Assembly: GCA_015061115.1 (NCBI GenBank)
Contig: SUXE01000003.1
Span: 186,001 to 250,000 of the forward strand
DNA from: Bacteroidales bacterium
Lineage (GTDB): Bacteria; Bacteroidota; Bacteroidia; Bacteroidales; Paludibacteraceae
Length of the DNA: 64,000 nucleotides
Direction: 5' to 3'
In this document: in pieces, positions 8,436 through 16,863 of the stretch
How positions within the stretch are numbered: the stretch's first letter is position 1
Layout: each line of letters starts with the position of its first letter
The notes under the pieces: model-generated
What the model was told of the DNA's origin: nothing
The model's input: the letters and a program-made list of their open reading frames with translations, nothing else
Databases searched by the model: none
Translations under genes and position numbers: made by a program

Positions 8436-8490
8436 AATAGCCGACGAAGGCAACTGGCTCAACTACAACCGCTATCTCTATTGCCTTGGC
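8436..8490 (+). repeat. Remnant Rhs core-end copy closing the array
   Basis: About 55 bp matching the middle of the core end (coding ADEGNWLNYNRYLYCLG). It is cut off exactly at the 3' end of the convergent patatin gene, and no tip follows. It marks the right edge of the Rhs array and suggests loss of a further cassette. Confidence 0.85.
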
Positions 8491-8491
8491 T

Positions 8492-9340
8492 TTACATTTC
8501 TAGGAATTTCTTCAACTCCTCCATCTTCTCCTTTGCCGCTTCCCTTCCCATTTGGTAGACATGCCTCATTTTTGTCTCATCTTGTTCGATGCGTCCGATC
8601 GGCAACTCTTCTTCCGGGTAGATTAGAAATGTATTTCCTAGTCGTTCCTGCTCTGAAAGGTAATCCAATTCTCTGTTATACATATGATGGCGTGTGGCAA
8701 GGGCATTTGCGATAGCTGGCGTTTCCCGTAGTAGCCAACGGAAAAGGGACATTCCTTTCGGACTCTTTTTCTTGAATCCTTTTGGTTGGGTGAGGATGAC
8801 GACGTTGCGGCCGTATCCTTGCTGTTGGAAATATTCCAAAGGTATGGAATCTGCCATTCCACCGTCTAACAATCTTTTCCCATTTATACAGACTGGTCTA
8901 GAAATGATTGGCAATGAGGCTGAGGCACGAACCCAATCCAGGGCTTCGTGGTCGATCTTAGGCAATTTGTGGTAGACCGCTTCCCCTGTGTCGACGTCTG
9001 TGCAGACCACATGAAACTCCATTGGATTGTTTTCGTAGGTGTCGAAGTCGACGGGATCCAAATCGACTGGCATGATGTGGTAGCTGAATTCAGCCCCTAC
9101 CCAGTCGCCGGTCTTCAACAGAGATCGAATGCCCATATAACGTGGCTCATCCTTAAAGTCTATATTGTAACGCAGAGCTCTGCCAATCTGCTTCGACTTG
9201 TAGTTGCATCCGAAACTTGCTCCAGCTGAAACTCCTACAGCACCGTCGAATTCGATGCCATTCTCCATCATTTCGTCCATCACTCCTGCGGTAAAAAGGG
9301 CTCTCATTCCGCCACCCTCTAGCACCAAACCTTTTTTCAT
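8492..9340 (-). CDS. Patatin-like phospholipase, RssA/YjjU type
   Basis: A 282-residue lipid acyl hydrolase. All catalytic elements are visible: the oxyanion-hole glycines EGGGMR (residues 8-13), nucleophile Ser38 in GVSAGA, and Asp159 in the DGG motif (LLDGGMADSIP). There is no signal peptide, so a cytoplasmic enzyme is likely. The natural substrate is unknown. The stop codon abuts the last Rhs core remnant, so the Rhs array ends exactly at this gene. It is monocistronic on the minus strand. Confidence 0.9.
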   Translation of the reverse strand: MKKGLVLEGGGMRALFTAGVMDEMMENGIEFDGAVGVSAGASFGCNYKSKQIGRALRYNIDFKDEPRYMGIRSLLKTGDWVGAEFSYHIMPVDLDPVDFDTYENNPMEFHVVCTDVDTGEAVYHKLPKIDHEALDWVRASASLPIISRPVCINGKRLLDGGMADSIPLEYFQQQGYGRNVVILTQPKGFKKKSPKGMSLFRWLLRETPAIANALATRHHMYNRELDYLSEQERLGNTFLIYPEEELPIGRIEQDETKMRHVYQMGREAAKEKMEELKKFLEM

Positions 9341-9599
9341 CGCGTTCTTATTCCCGTAACAAATATTTAAATAATATTCGGCAAGTTATAAAGAAATTTT
9401 TAGATGTGCAAATCAAGTATGTCGATGTCGTCACAATTAATAAATCTCATTTGTTTTAAGTGCCCAAAATCCTTCCAAATTTTAGAAAATAAGGGATGGC
9501 TTTGCATAAATTTTCAGACAAGTGTGTAATAAGTTTCATTTTTGGGTGATTTTTGGTTAAAAATATTGCCGTAAAACATATAATTTTATCTTTTTTTAA

Positions 9600-9607
9600 T
9601 AATTTTG
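9600..9607 (+). promoter_or_regulatory. Bacteroidota -7 box before the sulP gene
   Basis: TAATTTTG matches the TAnnTTTG consensus and lies 29 bases before the start codon. No TTG is seen at the usual spacing, so it is a partial match. The rest of 9341-9599 is AT-rich, with nothing else recognised. Confidence 0.45.
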
Positions 9608-9636
9608 CACCGTTTTTTTAAGAATAGATAGAAAAG

Positions 9637-11361
9637 ATGAGTCTAAAGGAAAAGATTTTTGCTCCTAAATTTTTCGACTGTCTTAAGGGTTACAACAGTG
9701 GAGTGTTCACTGCTGACCTGATGGCCGGTATCGTTGTGGGCATCGTGGCAATACCGTTGGCTATTGCATTTGGTATCGCATCCGGCGTAGGTCCGGCAGA
9801 GGGTCTTATCACTGCGATCATCGCAGGATTCTTTATTGCGGTGTTGGGAGGATCCAAGGTTCAGATTGGAGGCCCTACAGGCGCGTTTATTGTGATTGTG
9901 TATGGAATCATCCAGCAACATGGATTGGCGGGATTGATGATCGCCACGATTATGGCTGGTGTAATTCTGGTGTTGTTGGGAGTGTTCAAGCTTGGAAACA
10001 TCATCAAGTTTGTTCCTTATCCTGTCACTGTGGGATTCACAGCTGGTATCGCGCTTACAATTTTCTCTACACAGATGAATGATTTCTTCGGTCTTGGTAT
10101 CGAGAATGTACCAGCTGATTTCGTCCACAAATGGATTTGCTATTTCGAGAAATTCCGTGACAACATCCGTGACAACAACTGCAACTGGTGGGCATTCGGA
10201 GTGGCAGCGGTAAGTTTGCTTATCATCATCTTCTCTCCAAAGATTTCAAAGAAGGTGCCTGGTTCATTGGTCGCTATCATCATCGCTACAATTGCCGTGT
10301 ATTTCATCAAGGATCATGTCGACAATACAGGAATCAAGACTATCGGTGATCTTTACGAAATGCCTGCAGGATTCCCTGCTCCAAGATTCCCAGATTTTGC
10401 TTTGGCTGAAGGTCAGACATGGCTTAGCGTAATCCAGAATTTGTTCCCAGCCGCATTCACAATCGCAATGTTGGGCGCGATCGAAAGTTTGCTTTCTGCG
10501 ATTGTTGCAGACGGTGTGATTGGCGACAAACATAATTCCAACACAGAGCTTATCGGCCAGGGTGTGGCTAATATTGTTGTTCCTTTCTTCGGAGGTATTC
10601 CTGCAACAGGAGCCATCGCCCGTACAATGACAAACATTAACAATGGAGGTAAGACACCGGTTGCAGGTGTGATTCATTGCGTGATCCTCACATTGGTTTT
10701 GCTTTTCTTGGGCGACTTGGTTAAGTTGATTCCAATGCCATGTTTGGCGGCTGTCTTAGTGATGGTATCCTACAACATGAGTGGATGGAAGACATTCGTT
10801 TCATTGTCGAAGAATCCGAAGTCGGATTTCTCTGTACTTCTTACTACATTCTTCTTGACAGTTATCTTCGACCTTACAATCGCAATCGAGATTGGTTTGC
10901 TGCTTGCATTGGTTTTGTTCCTACGTCGTACAAACGAATCTTCAGTTGTAAGAGTATTTGGTAAGGAGATCGACCCAAGCGACAATACAGACCTGCAGCT
11001 TCATGAGGAGAAACTTGTGGTGCCAGACGGAGTGGGAGTTTATGAAATCGACGGACCATACTTCTTCGGTGTCGCTACTAAGTTTGATGATGTGATGAGT
11101 GCTGTAGCGGAGACACCAAAGGTGAGAATCATCCGTATGAGAAAAGTTCCATTCATCGACTCGACAGGTATGCACAACCTTTCTGAGCTATGCCAGCAAT
11201 CACACAAGGCTGGTATTCAGGTGATCCTATCTGGAGTAAACAACCATGTCCATGCAACTCTTCATAAGGCAGGTGTGGACAAGATTATCGGAGAGGAATA
11301 CATCTGCGCTAATATCAACATCGCGTTGGAGAAGGCTGCGGAATACGTAAAAAACAATTAA
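9637..11361 (+). CDS. SulP/SLC26 family anion permease with STAS domain
   Basis: A 574-residue inner-membrane protein. The N-terminal 430 residues contain the multi-helix SulP core (DLMAGIVVGIVAIPLAIAFG near the start, GGPTGAF further on). The C-terminal part from about residue 463 is a STAS domain with the conserved FIDSTGMHNL loop (Ser near 509). Family members carry sulfate, bicarbonate or dicarboxylates; the substrate cannot be told from sequence. It is a single gene with its own promoter box and a strong terminator at 11451. Confidence 0.92.
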   Translation: MSLKEKIFAPKFFDCLKGYNSGVFTADLMAGIVVGIVAIPLAIAFGIASGVGPAEGLITAIIAGFFIAVLGGSKVQIGGPTGAFIVIVYGIIQQHGLAGLMIATIMAGVILVLLGVFKLGNIIKFVPYPVTVGFTAGIALTIFSTQMNDFFGLGIENVPADFVHKWICYFEKFRDNIRDNNCNWWAFGVAAVSLLIIIFSPKISKKVPGSLVAIIIATIAVYFIKDHVDNTGIKTIGDLYEMPAGFPAPRFPDFALAEGQTWLSVIQNLFPAAFTIAMLGAIESLLSAIVADGVIGDKHNSNTELIGQGVANIVVPFFGGIPATGAIARTMTNINNGGKTPVAGVIHCVILTLVLLFLGDLVKLIPMPCLAAVLVMVSYNMSGWKTFVSLSKNPKSDFSVLLTTFFLTVIFDLTIAIEIGLLLALVLFLRRTNESSVVRVFGKEIDPSDNTDLQLHEEKLVVPDGVGVYEIDGPYFFGVATKFDDVMSAVAETPKVRIIRMRKVPFIDSTGMHNLSELCQQSHKAGIQVILSGVNNHVHATLHKAGVDKIIGEEYICANINIALEKAAEYVKNN

Positions 11362-11450
11362 AACAGACGAGAATGTTTATCTGATCTGTCAGACTGGGGC
11401 TAACCCCTGTGTCTGCTGATTCTGACATAAATTGTTGTTTTGCTGATGAA

Positions 11451-11486
11451 AAAGCACCATCGTTCAGGAATGAATGACGGTGCTTT
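11451..11486 (+). terminator. Rho-independent terminator after the SulP gene
   Basis: A 15-base arm (AAAGCACCATCGTTC) pairs with GAATGACGGTGCTTT around a 6-base loop, with one mismatch, and continues into a run of T. Confidence 0.85.
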
Positions 11487-11590
11487 TTTTAATTCATAAT
11501 TCATAATAGAGAATGACGACGAATCTTATTTCCTCTGACAAAGATGGTATTCTATGGGTTCATTAGATTTAATTTAAGGATTTAGATTTG

Positions 11591-11650
11591 AGGATTGTTA
11601 AGGGCGGAACACCCTAACCCCTTCCCAAATGCGAGCCGTAAGGCGAGCAC
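11591..11650 (+). repeat. Two-hairpin intergenic repeat, copy 4
   Basis: It has an AGGGCGGAACACCCT-like first hairpin and GCC-GTAA-GGC, a GNRA-type loop, in the second. It is the same family as at 3936 in a slightly different sequence version, shared with 50274 and 58491 (inverted there). Confidence 0.72.
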
Positions 11651-11757
11651 ATATAATTTAACGTGAGTTTGAAGAATTTAACAAATTGATTATTTGATAA
11701 TTAAAATCATTTTATGTGATTTTAAAATAAAAAACGTATGACAACAACATGAAATAT

Positions 11758-11873
11758 TTATTCCCTACGGGAAAACGTGATGTCATCGGCATATTATCCT
11801 ATCTACCTATATTAATCACTACGTGATATCCTTAATGATAACATAGGAACATTCCCCTTTAGGGGATATATTT
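11758..11873. repeat. Short-palindrome cluster shared with 50060-50245
   Basis: Three small palindromes occur in order: TTCCC-TA-CGGGAA, ATCAC-TAC-GTGAT and TCCCC-TTTA-GGGGA. They are separated by related spacer words (CTACCTATAT, AATCACTACGTGATAT). The same order recurs near 50060-50245. No gene is visible in the whole 11487-11903 gap. Confidence 0.6.
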
Positions 11874-11903
11874 AGTAATTGATGAAAATGGATGGAAATA
11901 AAC

Positions 11904-11930
11904 AAAAAAAGACGGAGCATTGCCCCGTCT
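11904..11930 (-). terminator. Terminator after thiL
   Basis: Read on the minus strand, AGACGGGGC pairs with GCTCCGTCT (nine pairs, one wobble) around a 3-base loop, followed by seven T. Confidence 0.82.
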
Positions 11931-11957
11931 AATTCAGCATTTCGCATTTATAATTTC

Positions 11958-13007
11958 TCATTCTTTTAGCGAATTCCATCCTTGAGCCTGGATGTCGATC
12001 TCTCCGCCTCCACGTGTGATCATTCGTGCACCAAGGTTTTCGGCAGTGATATGTCCGATGATTTTGATGTCAGGGCGTGGCACACCAGGAAGAGTGACTT
12101 CAGTCAATGCTTTGAATGTGTCGTGCATTGAAAGCGGAATAGTGAACAGAAGTTCATAATCCTCACCGCCGTTCATCGCTGCCATTGTCATGTTCATATT
12201 CATCTCCTCAGCCATCTGAGCTGTCAGGTAGTCGATAGGAATACGATCTTCATAGATTCGGCAACCTACGTGGCTCGCTTTGCAGATGTGAAGCAGTTCA
12301 GACGACAATCCGTCGGAAATGTCCATCATTGATGTCGGCACGACGTTGATACGCTCCAACGATTCTATGATATCCTTTCTCGCTCTTGGTTTCAACTGAC
12401 GCTCTATCAAATATTCTTTGCCTGCGAAATCTGGATCGGAACCCTTGCCTGAGTTGAATACTTCTTTTTCTCTTTCAAGAAGAAGCAGACCCATATATGC
12501 GGCACCAAGATCTCCTGTCACACAAATCAAATCAGTGTCTTTTGCACCGCTACGTTTTACAATCTTGCCCTCTTCTCCTTCACCGATGCATGTGATGCTT
12601 ATGGTAAGTCCGGTCAACGATGCTGTTATGTCGCCGCCGATCAGATCCACACCGTGTTCCTCGCATGCGATCTTCATTCCGGCATATAGTTCGTCAAGAT
12701 CCTCCACACAAAGTTTGGAACTCACTCCAAGTCCTACGACCATCTGTTTTGGTTTGCCGTTCATTGCGTAGACGTCGGAGAAATTGACGATCGCTGATTT
12801 GTAGCCCAAATGTAGGAGAGGGCAGTAGGTGAGGTCGAAATGCACACCTTCAAGCAGCAAATCCTTCGTCACCAATGTTTTCTTGCCTGTATAGTCGAGT
12901 ATGGCACAGTCGTCGCCAACAGCCAATTCCGTCGACTTGTTCACGATAGGAAACTCCTTCGTAAGTCTGTCGATCAATCCAAATTCTCCAAGTTCTTTAA
13001 TCTGCAT
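11958..13007 (-). CDS. thiL: Thiamine-monophosphate kinase
   Basis: A 349-residue protein with the ThiL layout. An N-terminal Asp-rich ATP/Mg site (AVGDDCAILDY) is followed by TKDLLLEGVHFDL, a glycine loop (LIGGDITAS), CVTGDLGAAYMGL, and MMDISDGLSSELLHI in the AIR-synthase-like C-terminal domain. It phosphorylates thiamine monophosphate to the diphosphate cofactor in the cytoplasm. It lies 77 bases downstream of the Mur-ligase-like gene, separated by a perfect palindrome. Confidence 0.95.
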   Translation of the reverse strand: MQIKELGEFGLIDRLTKEFPIVNKSTELAVGDDCAILDYTGKKTLVTKDLLLEGVHFDLTYCPLLHLGYKSAIVNFSDVYAMNGKPKQMVVGLGVSSKLCVEDLDELYAGMKIACEEHGVDLIGGDITASLTGLTISITCIGEGEEGKIVKRSGAKDTDLICVTGDLGAAYMGLLLLEREKEVFNSGKGSDPDFAGKEYLIERQLKPRARKDIIESLERINVVPTSMMDISDGLSSELLHICKASHVGCRIYEDRIPIDYLTAQMAEEMNMNMTMAAMNGGEDYELLFTIPLSMHDTFKALTEVTLPGVPRPDIKIIGHITAENLGARMITRGGGEIDIQAQGWNSLKE

Positions 13008-13032
13008 AGTTTCTTAATTAGCTTATATCACA

Positions 13033-13060
13033 AAGGAGACGTGAATATTCACGTCTCCTT
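13033..13060 (-). terminator. 28-bp palindrome between the Mur ligase and thiL
   Basis: AAGGAGACGTGAAT is followed directly by its reverse complement, with short flanking T/A. It could act as a terminator or attenuator for the ligase gene, so thiL may not be fully co-transcribed. Confidence 0.55.
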
Positions 13061-13084
13061 GCAAAATTATCAATATTTTTCGGA

Positions 13085-14485
13085 TTATCCCTTAAAAGAG
13101 CAGGCATAATCTGCCAGAGATTTGTCACGCGCTCCCATGATCACAATTGAATCATTTGCTTTGCTCTCTTTCTTTATCATCGCTGGTATCTCATTTCTAT
13201 CCTGCACGTAGACGCAATTGATGCCCTGCGACATGAAATAGTCCGCCACAAACTTTGATCCGATGCTCATGTCGGTCGTTCCGCCTTCGTAGTAGACGTC
13301 GGCAAGATAGAACACATCCTGCGTTCTCATAACCTCCTTTAGAAGAATAGCCATCTGCTCGTATGTTTTGCGAAGCGGACCGAATCCATGAGGCTGGTAG
13401 ACGGCATACACTTTGTCTGAAAAAGAAGCTAGTGTGCGGATTGTCTCTGCCACCTCTTCGGGAGTGTGGGCGAAATCGTCCACCAACAATGAACCATTGG
13501 CATTTTTACCGATTATGTTTCCGCGACGGTAGACGCCGCCAAACTTGCTCAATATTTTGGCACACTCTTCAACATTCACACCATATACACTTGCCATAGC
13601 CACAGCTGCGGCAATGTTCAACGCATTGTGAAGTCCGATAGAATGATATGCGAATGGCACTCCATTGATGGAGAATGTAATACCTTCGCTGGTATGTTTT
13701 AGGTCTGTGACCTTAAAATCTGCGTTGTTGTCTTTTTCTGCAAGAGCGAAAGTGACACGTTTTTTGCAATTCAAACGGCGGAGATTTTCGTCTCCTGAAT
13801 TGAGGACCACGGTGTCGGCTGTGTTGTCGGCGACTGTTTGGAACAGCCCCACTGTGACATCAATTTCATGGTGGTCGTGGCCTACGTTGGTGATCACACT
13901 CATAGTAGGATTGTATCTTACTATGCTCTTATCACTCTCGTCTCCTTCAAAGACGAGCGGTCCGTTGCCTGAATTGTCGAAATTGCCAGGTTCTCCACCT
14001 CTTTTCACATTGTTGTCGGCAGCACCTGCAATCATGCATGGTTGTTTGCCAGCTCCGTGCAGAAGTTGGTAGATAAGGTGGGTGGTAGTGCTCTTTCCTG
14101 CAGTGCCTCCCACACAAATTGCACCTCCACAATGGTTGCTTGCGATTTCTGCGAGCAACTCACTGCGGTGCATAATCTTAACATTACGTCTTTTTATTTC
14201 TTTAATATCCGGATTTGTATCCTCCACGGCCGTGCTCACAACAGCGAAGTCCAAATCTGTTGGCAAATGCTCACCATCCTGCATCACACAATTGATTCCA
14301 TGGCGAGAAAGTTCTTTGTAGTCCTGGTTTTTCTCTTTTTGAGCGAAAGCTCTGTCGCTTCCATAAACCTCGTCGCCCTTTCCTGCGAGGAAAAGAGCCA
14401 TCGGACTCATACCTGTGCCAGCAACACCGACGAAATAGCCACGACGGCGCCGATTGCAAGCACTGTGCTGATCATCATGTCCCAT
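13085..14485 (-). CDS. MurC/Mpl-like Mur ligase
   Basis: A 466-residue protein with the three-domain Mur ligase plan. The N-terminal Rossmann glycine motif is FVGVAGTGMSPMALFLAGKG (residues 18-37). The ATP loop is GGTAGKSTTT, followed by FEGDESDKS and ITNVGHDHHE, with a C-terminal domain beginning at VDDFAHTPEE. This is the MurC/Mpl branch, which joins L-alanine or recycled murein peptide to UDP-N-acetylmuramate. The second His of the usual DDYxHHP-type motif is Thr here, and no other cell-wall genes adjoin. A recycling or side-branch ligase is therefore as likely as the essential MurC. Confidence 0.8.
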   Translation of the reverse strand: MGHDDQHSACNRRRRGYFVGVAGTGMSPMALFLAGKGDEVYGSDRAFAQKEKNQDYKELSRHGINCVMQDGEHLPTDLDFAVVSTAVEDTNPDIKEIKRRNVKIMHRSELLAEIASNHCGGAICVGGTAGKSTTTHLIYQLLHGAGKQPCMIAGAADNNVKRGGEPGNFDNSGNGPLVFEGDESDKSIVRYNPTMSVITNVGHDHHEIDVTVGLFQTVADNTADTVVLNSGDENLRRLNCKKRVTFALAEKDNNADFKVTDLKHTSEGITFSINGVPFAYHSIGLHNALNIAAAVAMASVYGVNVEECAKILSKFGGVYRRGNIIGKNANGSLLVDDFAHTPEEVAETIRTLASFSDKVYAVYQPHGFGPLRKTYEQMAILLKEVMRTQDVFYLADVYYEGGTTDMSIGSKFVADYFMSQGINCVYVQDRNEIPAMIKKESKANDSIVIMGARDKSLADYACSFKG

Positions 14486-14638
14486 ATCATAAGCGTTAAA
14501 ATTTAATTGATAAGTGTTTTTTTACTATTCGCAAAGTTATCCTATTGAACTTTTTGTTCAAAAGAAACAATGTTGAAGTTTCTAACATTAATAGCAACAA
14601 GTTATCAACATTTTTATTAACCGTCGGGCGGGAATGTC

Positions 14639-14671
14639 AAAAAAAAGCGACCGCTCGTGAAGAACGGCCGC
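14639..14671 (-). terminator. Strong terminator after the 38-residue peptide gene
   Basis: On the minus strand GCGGCCGTTC pairs with GAGCGGTCGC (10 pairs, two wobbles) around TTCAC, followed by eight T. It ends the hsp20-peptide transcript. Confidence 0.88.
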
Positions 14672-14696
14672 CCTGTTAAGAACTTACTCCATCGCT

Positions 14697-14813
14697 CTAT
14701 TTCTTTTTAGAAATAGTAGTAGCATTGCAATCTTTGCTTTCTGCTGCTAGGTAGGCAGGAATGTGTTTGCCTTCCTTGTGAACCGTTTTCGGTTTCTTCT
14801 CTGAACCTTTCAT
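14697..14813 (-). CDS. Small basic peptide of 38 residues, unknown function
   Basis: ATG at 14813 to TAG at 14697 gives a Lys-rich product beginning MKGSEKKPKTVHKEGKHIP and ending in KKK. It has one Cys and no hydrophobic segment, so it is cytoplasmic and perhaps nucleic-acid- or ribosome-associated (inference). It follows hsp20 by 75 bases on the same strand and ends 26 bases before a very clear terminator, which argues that it is a real transcription unit. No family recognised. Confidence 0.5.
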   Translation of the reverse strand: MKGSEKKPKTVHKEGKHIPAYLAAESKDCNATTISKKK

Positions 14814-14888
14814 CTTTTTTACTATTTAAATGTTAAACATATAAAATAGAATCGCTCAGTTATGAAAAAAGATAGCTGGACAGTTCTT

Positions 14889-15323
14889 TTAGTGAATCTC
14901 GATTTGTTTTATTGAAGGTTGAGCCGCTTCGATTTCTCGCTTAGGCAATGATATTTTCAAAATACCGTTCTCCACTTTCGCATCGATTTTGTCTTTGTAG
15001 ATATTGTCTGGCAAAGCCATTATCTCTTTGAATTGAGAGGAAGTGAACTCATGACGTAGATAATGCTCATCTTTGTTGCCTTTATCCTCTTTCTCAGTTT
15101 TCTTTGTCATTTCAACCACCAAGTTGTCTTCTTTGTCAATTGAAATGTTCAAGTCATCCTTGGTCAAACCTGGGACACTGAATTCCATCTCGTAAGAAGC
15201 CTTGTTTTCCTTGATGTTCATTTGAGGAGCTGCGTTGACTGCGTAGTTGTTGTTCCAGTTGAAATCAAACAAGTCATTGAATAGTGTAGGAAAGAAATCC
15301 TGCGATTTTCTTGCTAATAACAT
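14889..15323 (-). CDS. Small heat shock protein, Hsp20/alpha-crystallin family
   Basis: A 144-residue holdase chaperone. After a short N-terminal arm (FFPTLFNDLFDFNWNN) comes the alpha-crystallin domain. It has FSVPGLTKDDLNISIDKE and the closing GILKISLPKRE motif, then a tail containing the I-x-I-type residues IEI. It binds unfolding proteins in the cytoplasm. The start is supported by an unusually good Shine-Dalgarno (GGAGG) 10 bases upstream, and a possible sigma-54-like site lies about 75 bases before the ATG. Confidence 0.94.
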   Translation of the reverse strand: MLLARKSQDFFPTLFNDLFDFNWNNNYAVNAAPQMNIKENKASYEMEFSVPGLTKDDLNISIDKEDNLVVEMTKKTEKEDKGNKDEHYLRHEFTSSQFKEIMALPDNIYKDKIDAKVENGILKISLPKREIEAAQPSIKQIEIH

Positions 15324-15332
15324 AATTTTGTC

Positions 15333-15339
15333 CTCCAGT
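15333..15339 (-). promoter_or_regulatory. Strong Shine-Dalgarno of hsp20
   Basis: On the minus strand CTGGAGGACAAAATT precedes the ATG. Such a strong GGAGG is uncommon in this phylum and fixes the start of hsp20. Confidence 0.6.
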
Positions 15340-15395
15340 TAAATTGTTAATATTTTATTTATCTGGCTGTTGTTATAAGCAGTCACAATGGAAGA

Positions 15396-15411
15396 ATCAA
15401 ATAGCGTGCCA
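15396..15411 (-). promoter_or_regulatory. Possible sigma-54 (-24/-12) promoter of hsp20
   Basis: On the minus strand TGGCACGCTATTTGAT matches the consensus TGGCACRNNNNTTGCW except for GA in place of the -12 GC. It lies at a sensible distance from the hsp20 start. The -12 mismatch keeps this tentative. Confidence 0.3.
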
Positions 15412-15648
15412 ACATGTTTTTTACTGCTTCCCGTATGGCAAAATGACTGCATTTGTGACAAAATTACTTAGAAACTGAAATTTTGGCAGAGATAACTGTG
15501 AAATCATCACCGATTAAATTATGCCAAAACAGACAAAATATTAAATCGATGTGATATCACATATTGATATACTTCACTGGGTTTTGACTTTTGCCATAGA
15601 AAGCAGTTACATCTTTCCCAATGTAAGTGGTATGTTCATCATCATCTC

Positions 15649-15805
15649 CTATGAACTCACACCGCCCGTCAGCGTCGCACCACGAGCTATATCACCTACC
15701 AAGTCGTATGGCACATTCGAGGTTGAAACCTCAATATAGAGATTCTGCGTGTAGTCAAAGTCCACACTCATTTTCATTCACCACGTTAGTGGTCTGCATA
15801 TTCAT
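15649..15805 (-). pseudogene. Degraded short gene downstream of the YhcG-like nuclease
   Basis: An ATG at 15805 with a good GGGAG ribosome site starts MNMQTTNVVNENECGL and stops. An overlapping frame from 15771 to 15649 encodes 40 residues (MSVDFDYTQNLYIEVSTSNV and on). Together they look like one frameshifted N-terminus. The product is unknown. The rest of 15412-15648 shows no gene. Confidence 0.3.
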
Positions 15806-15829
15806 TTTCTCCCTTATCTATTTTTTATG

Positions 15830-16861
15830 TTATTCAATTTCACGTTGTGCCATTTTCTTCACCTCTTCTATCTCCTTGACAAGTTGTTCTGTTGTCGGCA
15901 GATATAATTGGTACTGACTGGCAAGAATGGTTTGGTTGTCCTCCGGTAATGTCATTCGGACTACCGTATCATTTTTTGCAGTACAAAGCAAGATGCCTAT
16001 AGTAGGATTCTCATCGGGCAGTTTTTCGTTTCGGTCGTAGTAATTAACATACATCTGCAACTGTCCCAAATCCTGATGTGTCAGTTCGCCAGTCTTCAGC
16101 TCTATAACCACATGGCAACGCAACAGTCGATTATACAACACTAGATCGGCAAAGAATTCGTCATCTTCGAGCAACAAACGCTTCTGCCGAGCTACAAAGG
16201 AGAATCCTTTTCCCATCTCCAACAGAAACTCTGTCAGGTGGGTGATAATAGTTGACTCCAGATCCTTCTCATAGTAACTGGCTTCACGGTGAAGTCCGAG
16301 AAACTCCAGCACCATCGGGTCTTTTATTATCTCTTGTGGGCTTTCCGGTATCCGCTCCTTGCGTGCTACTGCAAGCACACTTTCTTTGTCATTGCTCAGC
16401 AAGAGACGTTCGTAGAGCATTGAATTGATTTGACGCTCCGTTTCTCGAGCCGTCCAACAGTTGTTAACAGCCTCCAGTTCATAGTACTCGCGTTTGTCGG
16501 GGTCGTCAATTTGAATCAGCCTTCTGTATTGAGACCAGTTTAATTGCGAACGCAGTGTGTTCGCAATTGGATATGTACGATAGAATTGACGTGCCTGCTC
16601 AAGTTGGCGGACTCCAAATCCACTTCCGAATTCTGGTTCTAATCGTTTGGCTAGGTTACGAGTTAAATACTTGCCATAGTCGGCACGCTCTTTGCCCTGT
16701 TGCTCTTCCTCAAAAATGCGTTGACCTAACTGCCAGTACATCTGCACACGGCAGAAATCGACACTGCGTACCGCATTGCTGCGTGCAGACTCGATGATGC
16801 TACGCACATCGCGTAGAAGTATATCTTCATTGTTTATGACCTGCTTGTTATGGTCTTCCAT
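15830..16861 (-). CDS. YhcG-type PD-(D/E)XK nuclease (DUF1016 family)
   Basis: A 343-residue protein. The N-terminal DUF1016 helical domain (IIESARSNAVRSVDFCRVQM, then YWQLGQRIFEEEQQG) is followed by a C-terminal PD-(D/E)XK nuclease fold. Its catalytic signature is an Asp in FFADLVLYN and ELK in VVIELKTGEL. The family is often found in genomic islands near restriction-modification or other mobile genes; its substrate is not settled. Here it stands between two degraded short frames and is followed by no methylase, so it may be the survivor of a decayed cluster. Confidence 0.9.
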   Translation of the reverse strand: MEDHNKQVINNEDILLRDVRSIIESARSNAVRSVDFCRVQMYWQLGQRIFEEEQQGKERADYGKYLTRNLAKRLEPEFGSGFGVRQLEQARQFYRTYPIANTLRSQLNWSQYRRLIQIDDPDKREYYELEAVNNCWTARETERQINSMLYERLLLSNDKESVLAVARKERIPESPQEIIKDPMVLEFLGLHREASYYEKDLESTIITHLTEFLLEMGKGFSFVARQKRLLLEDDEFFADLVLYNRLLRCHVVIELKTGELTHQDLGQLQMYVNYYDRNEKLPDENPTIGILLCTAKNDTVVRMTLPEDNQTILASQYQLYLPTTEQLVKEIEEVKKMAQREIE

Positions 16862-16863
16862 AT

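Noticed and set aside
1..8490. Type VI secretion cluster around the Rhs gene
   Set aside because: No VgrG, Hcp, PAAR or sheath genes are present in the window; the export route of the Rhs protein cannot be inferred.
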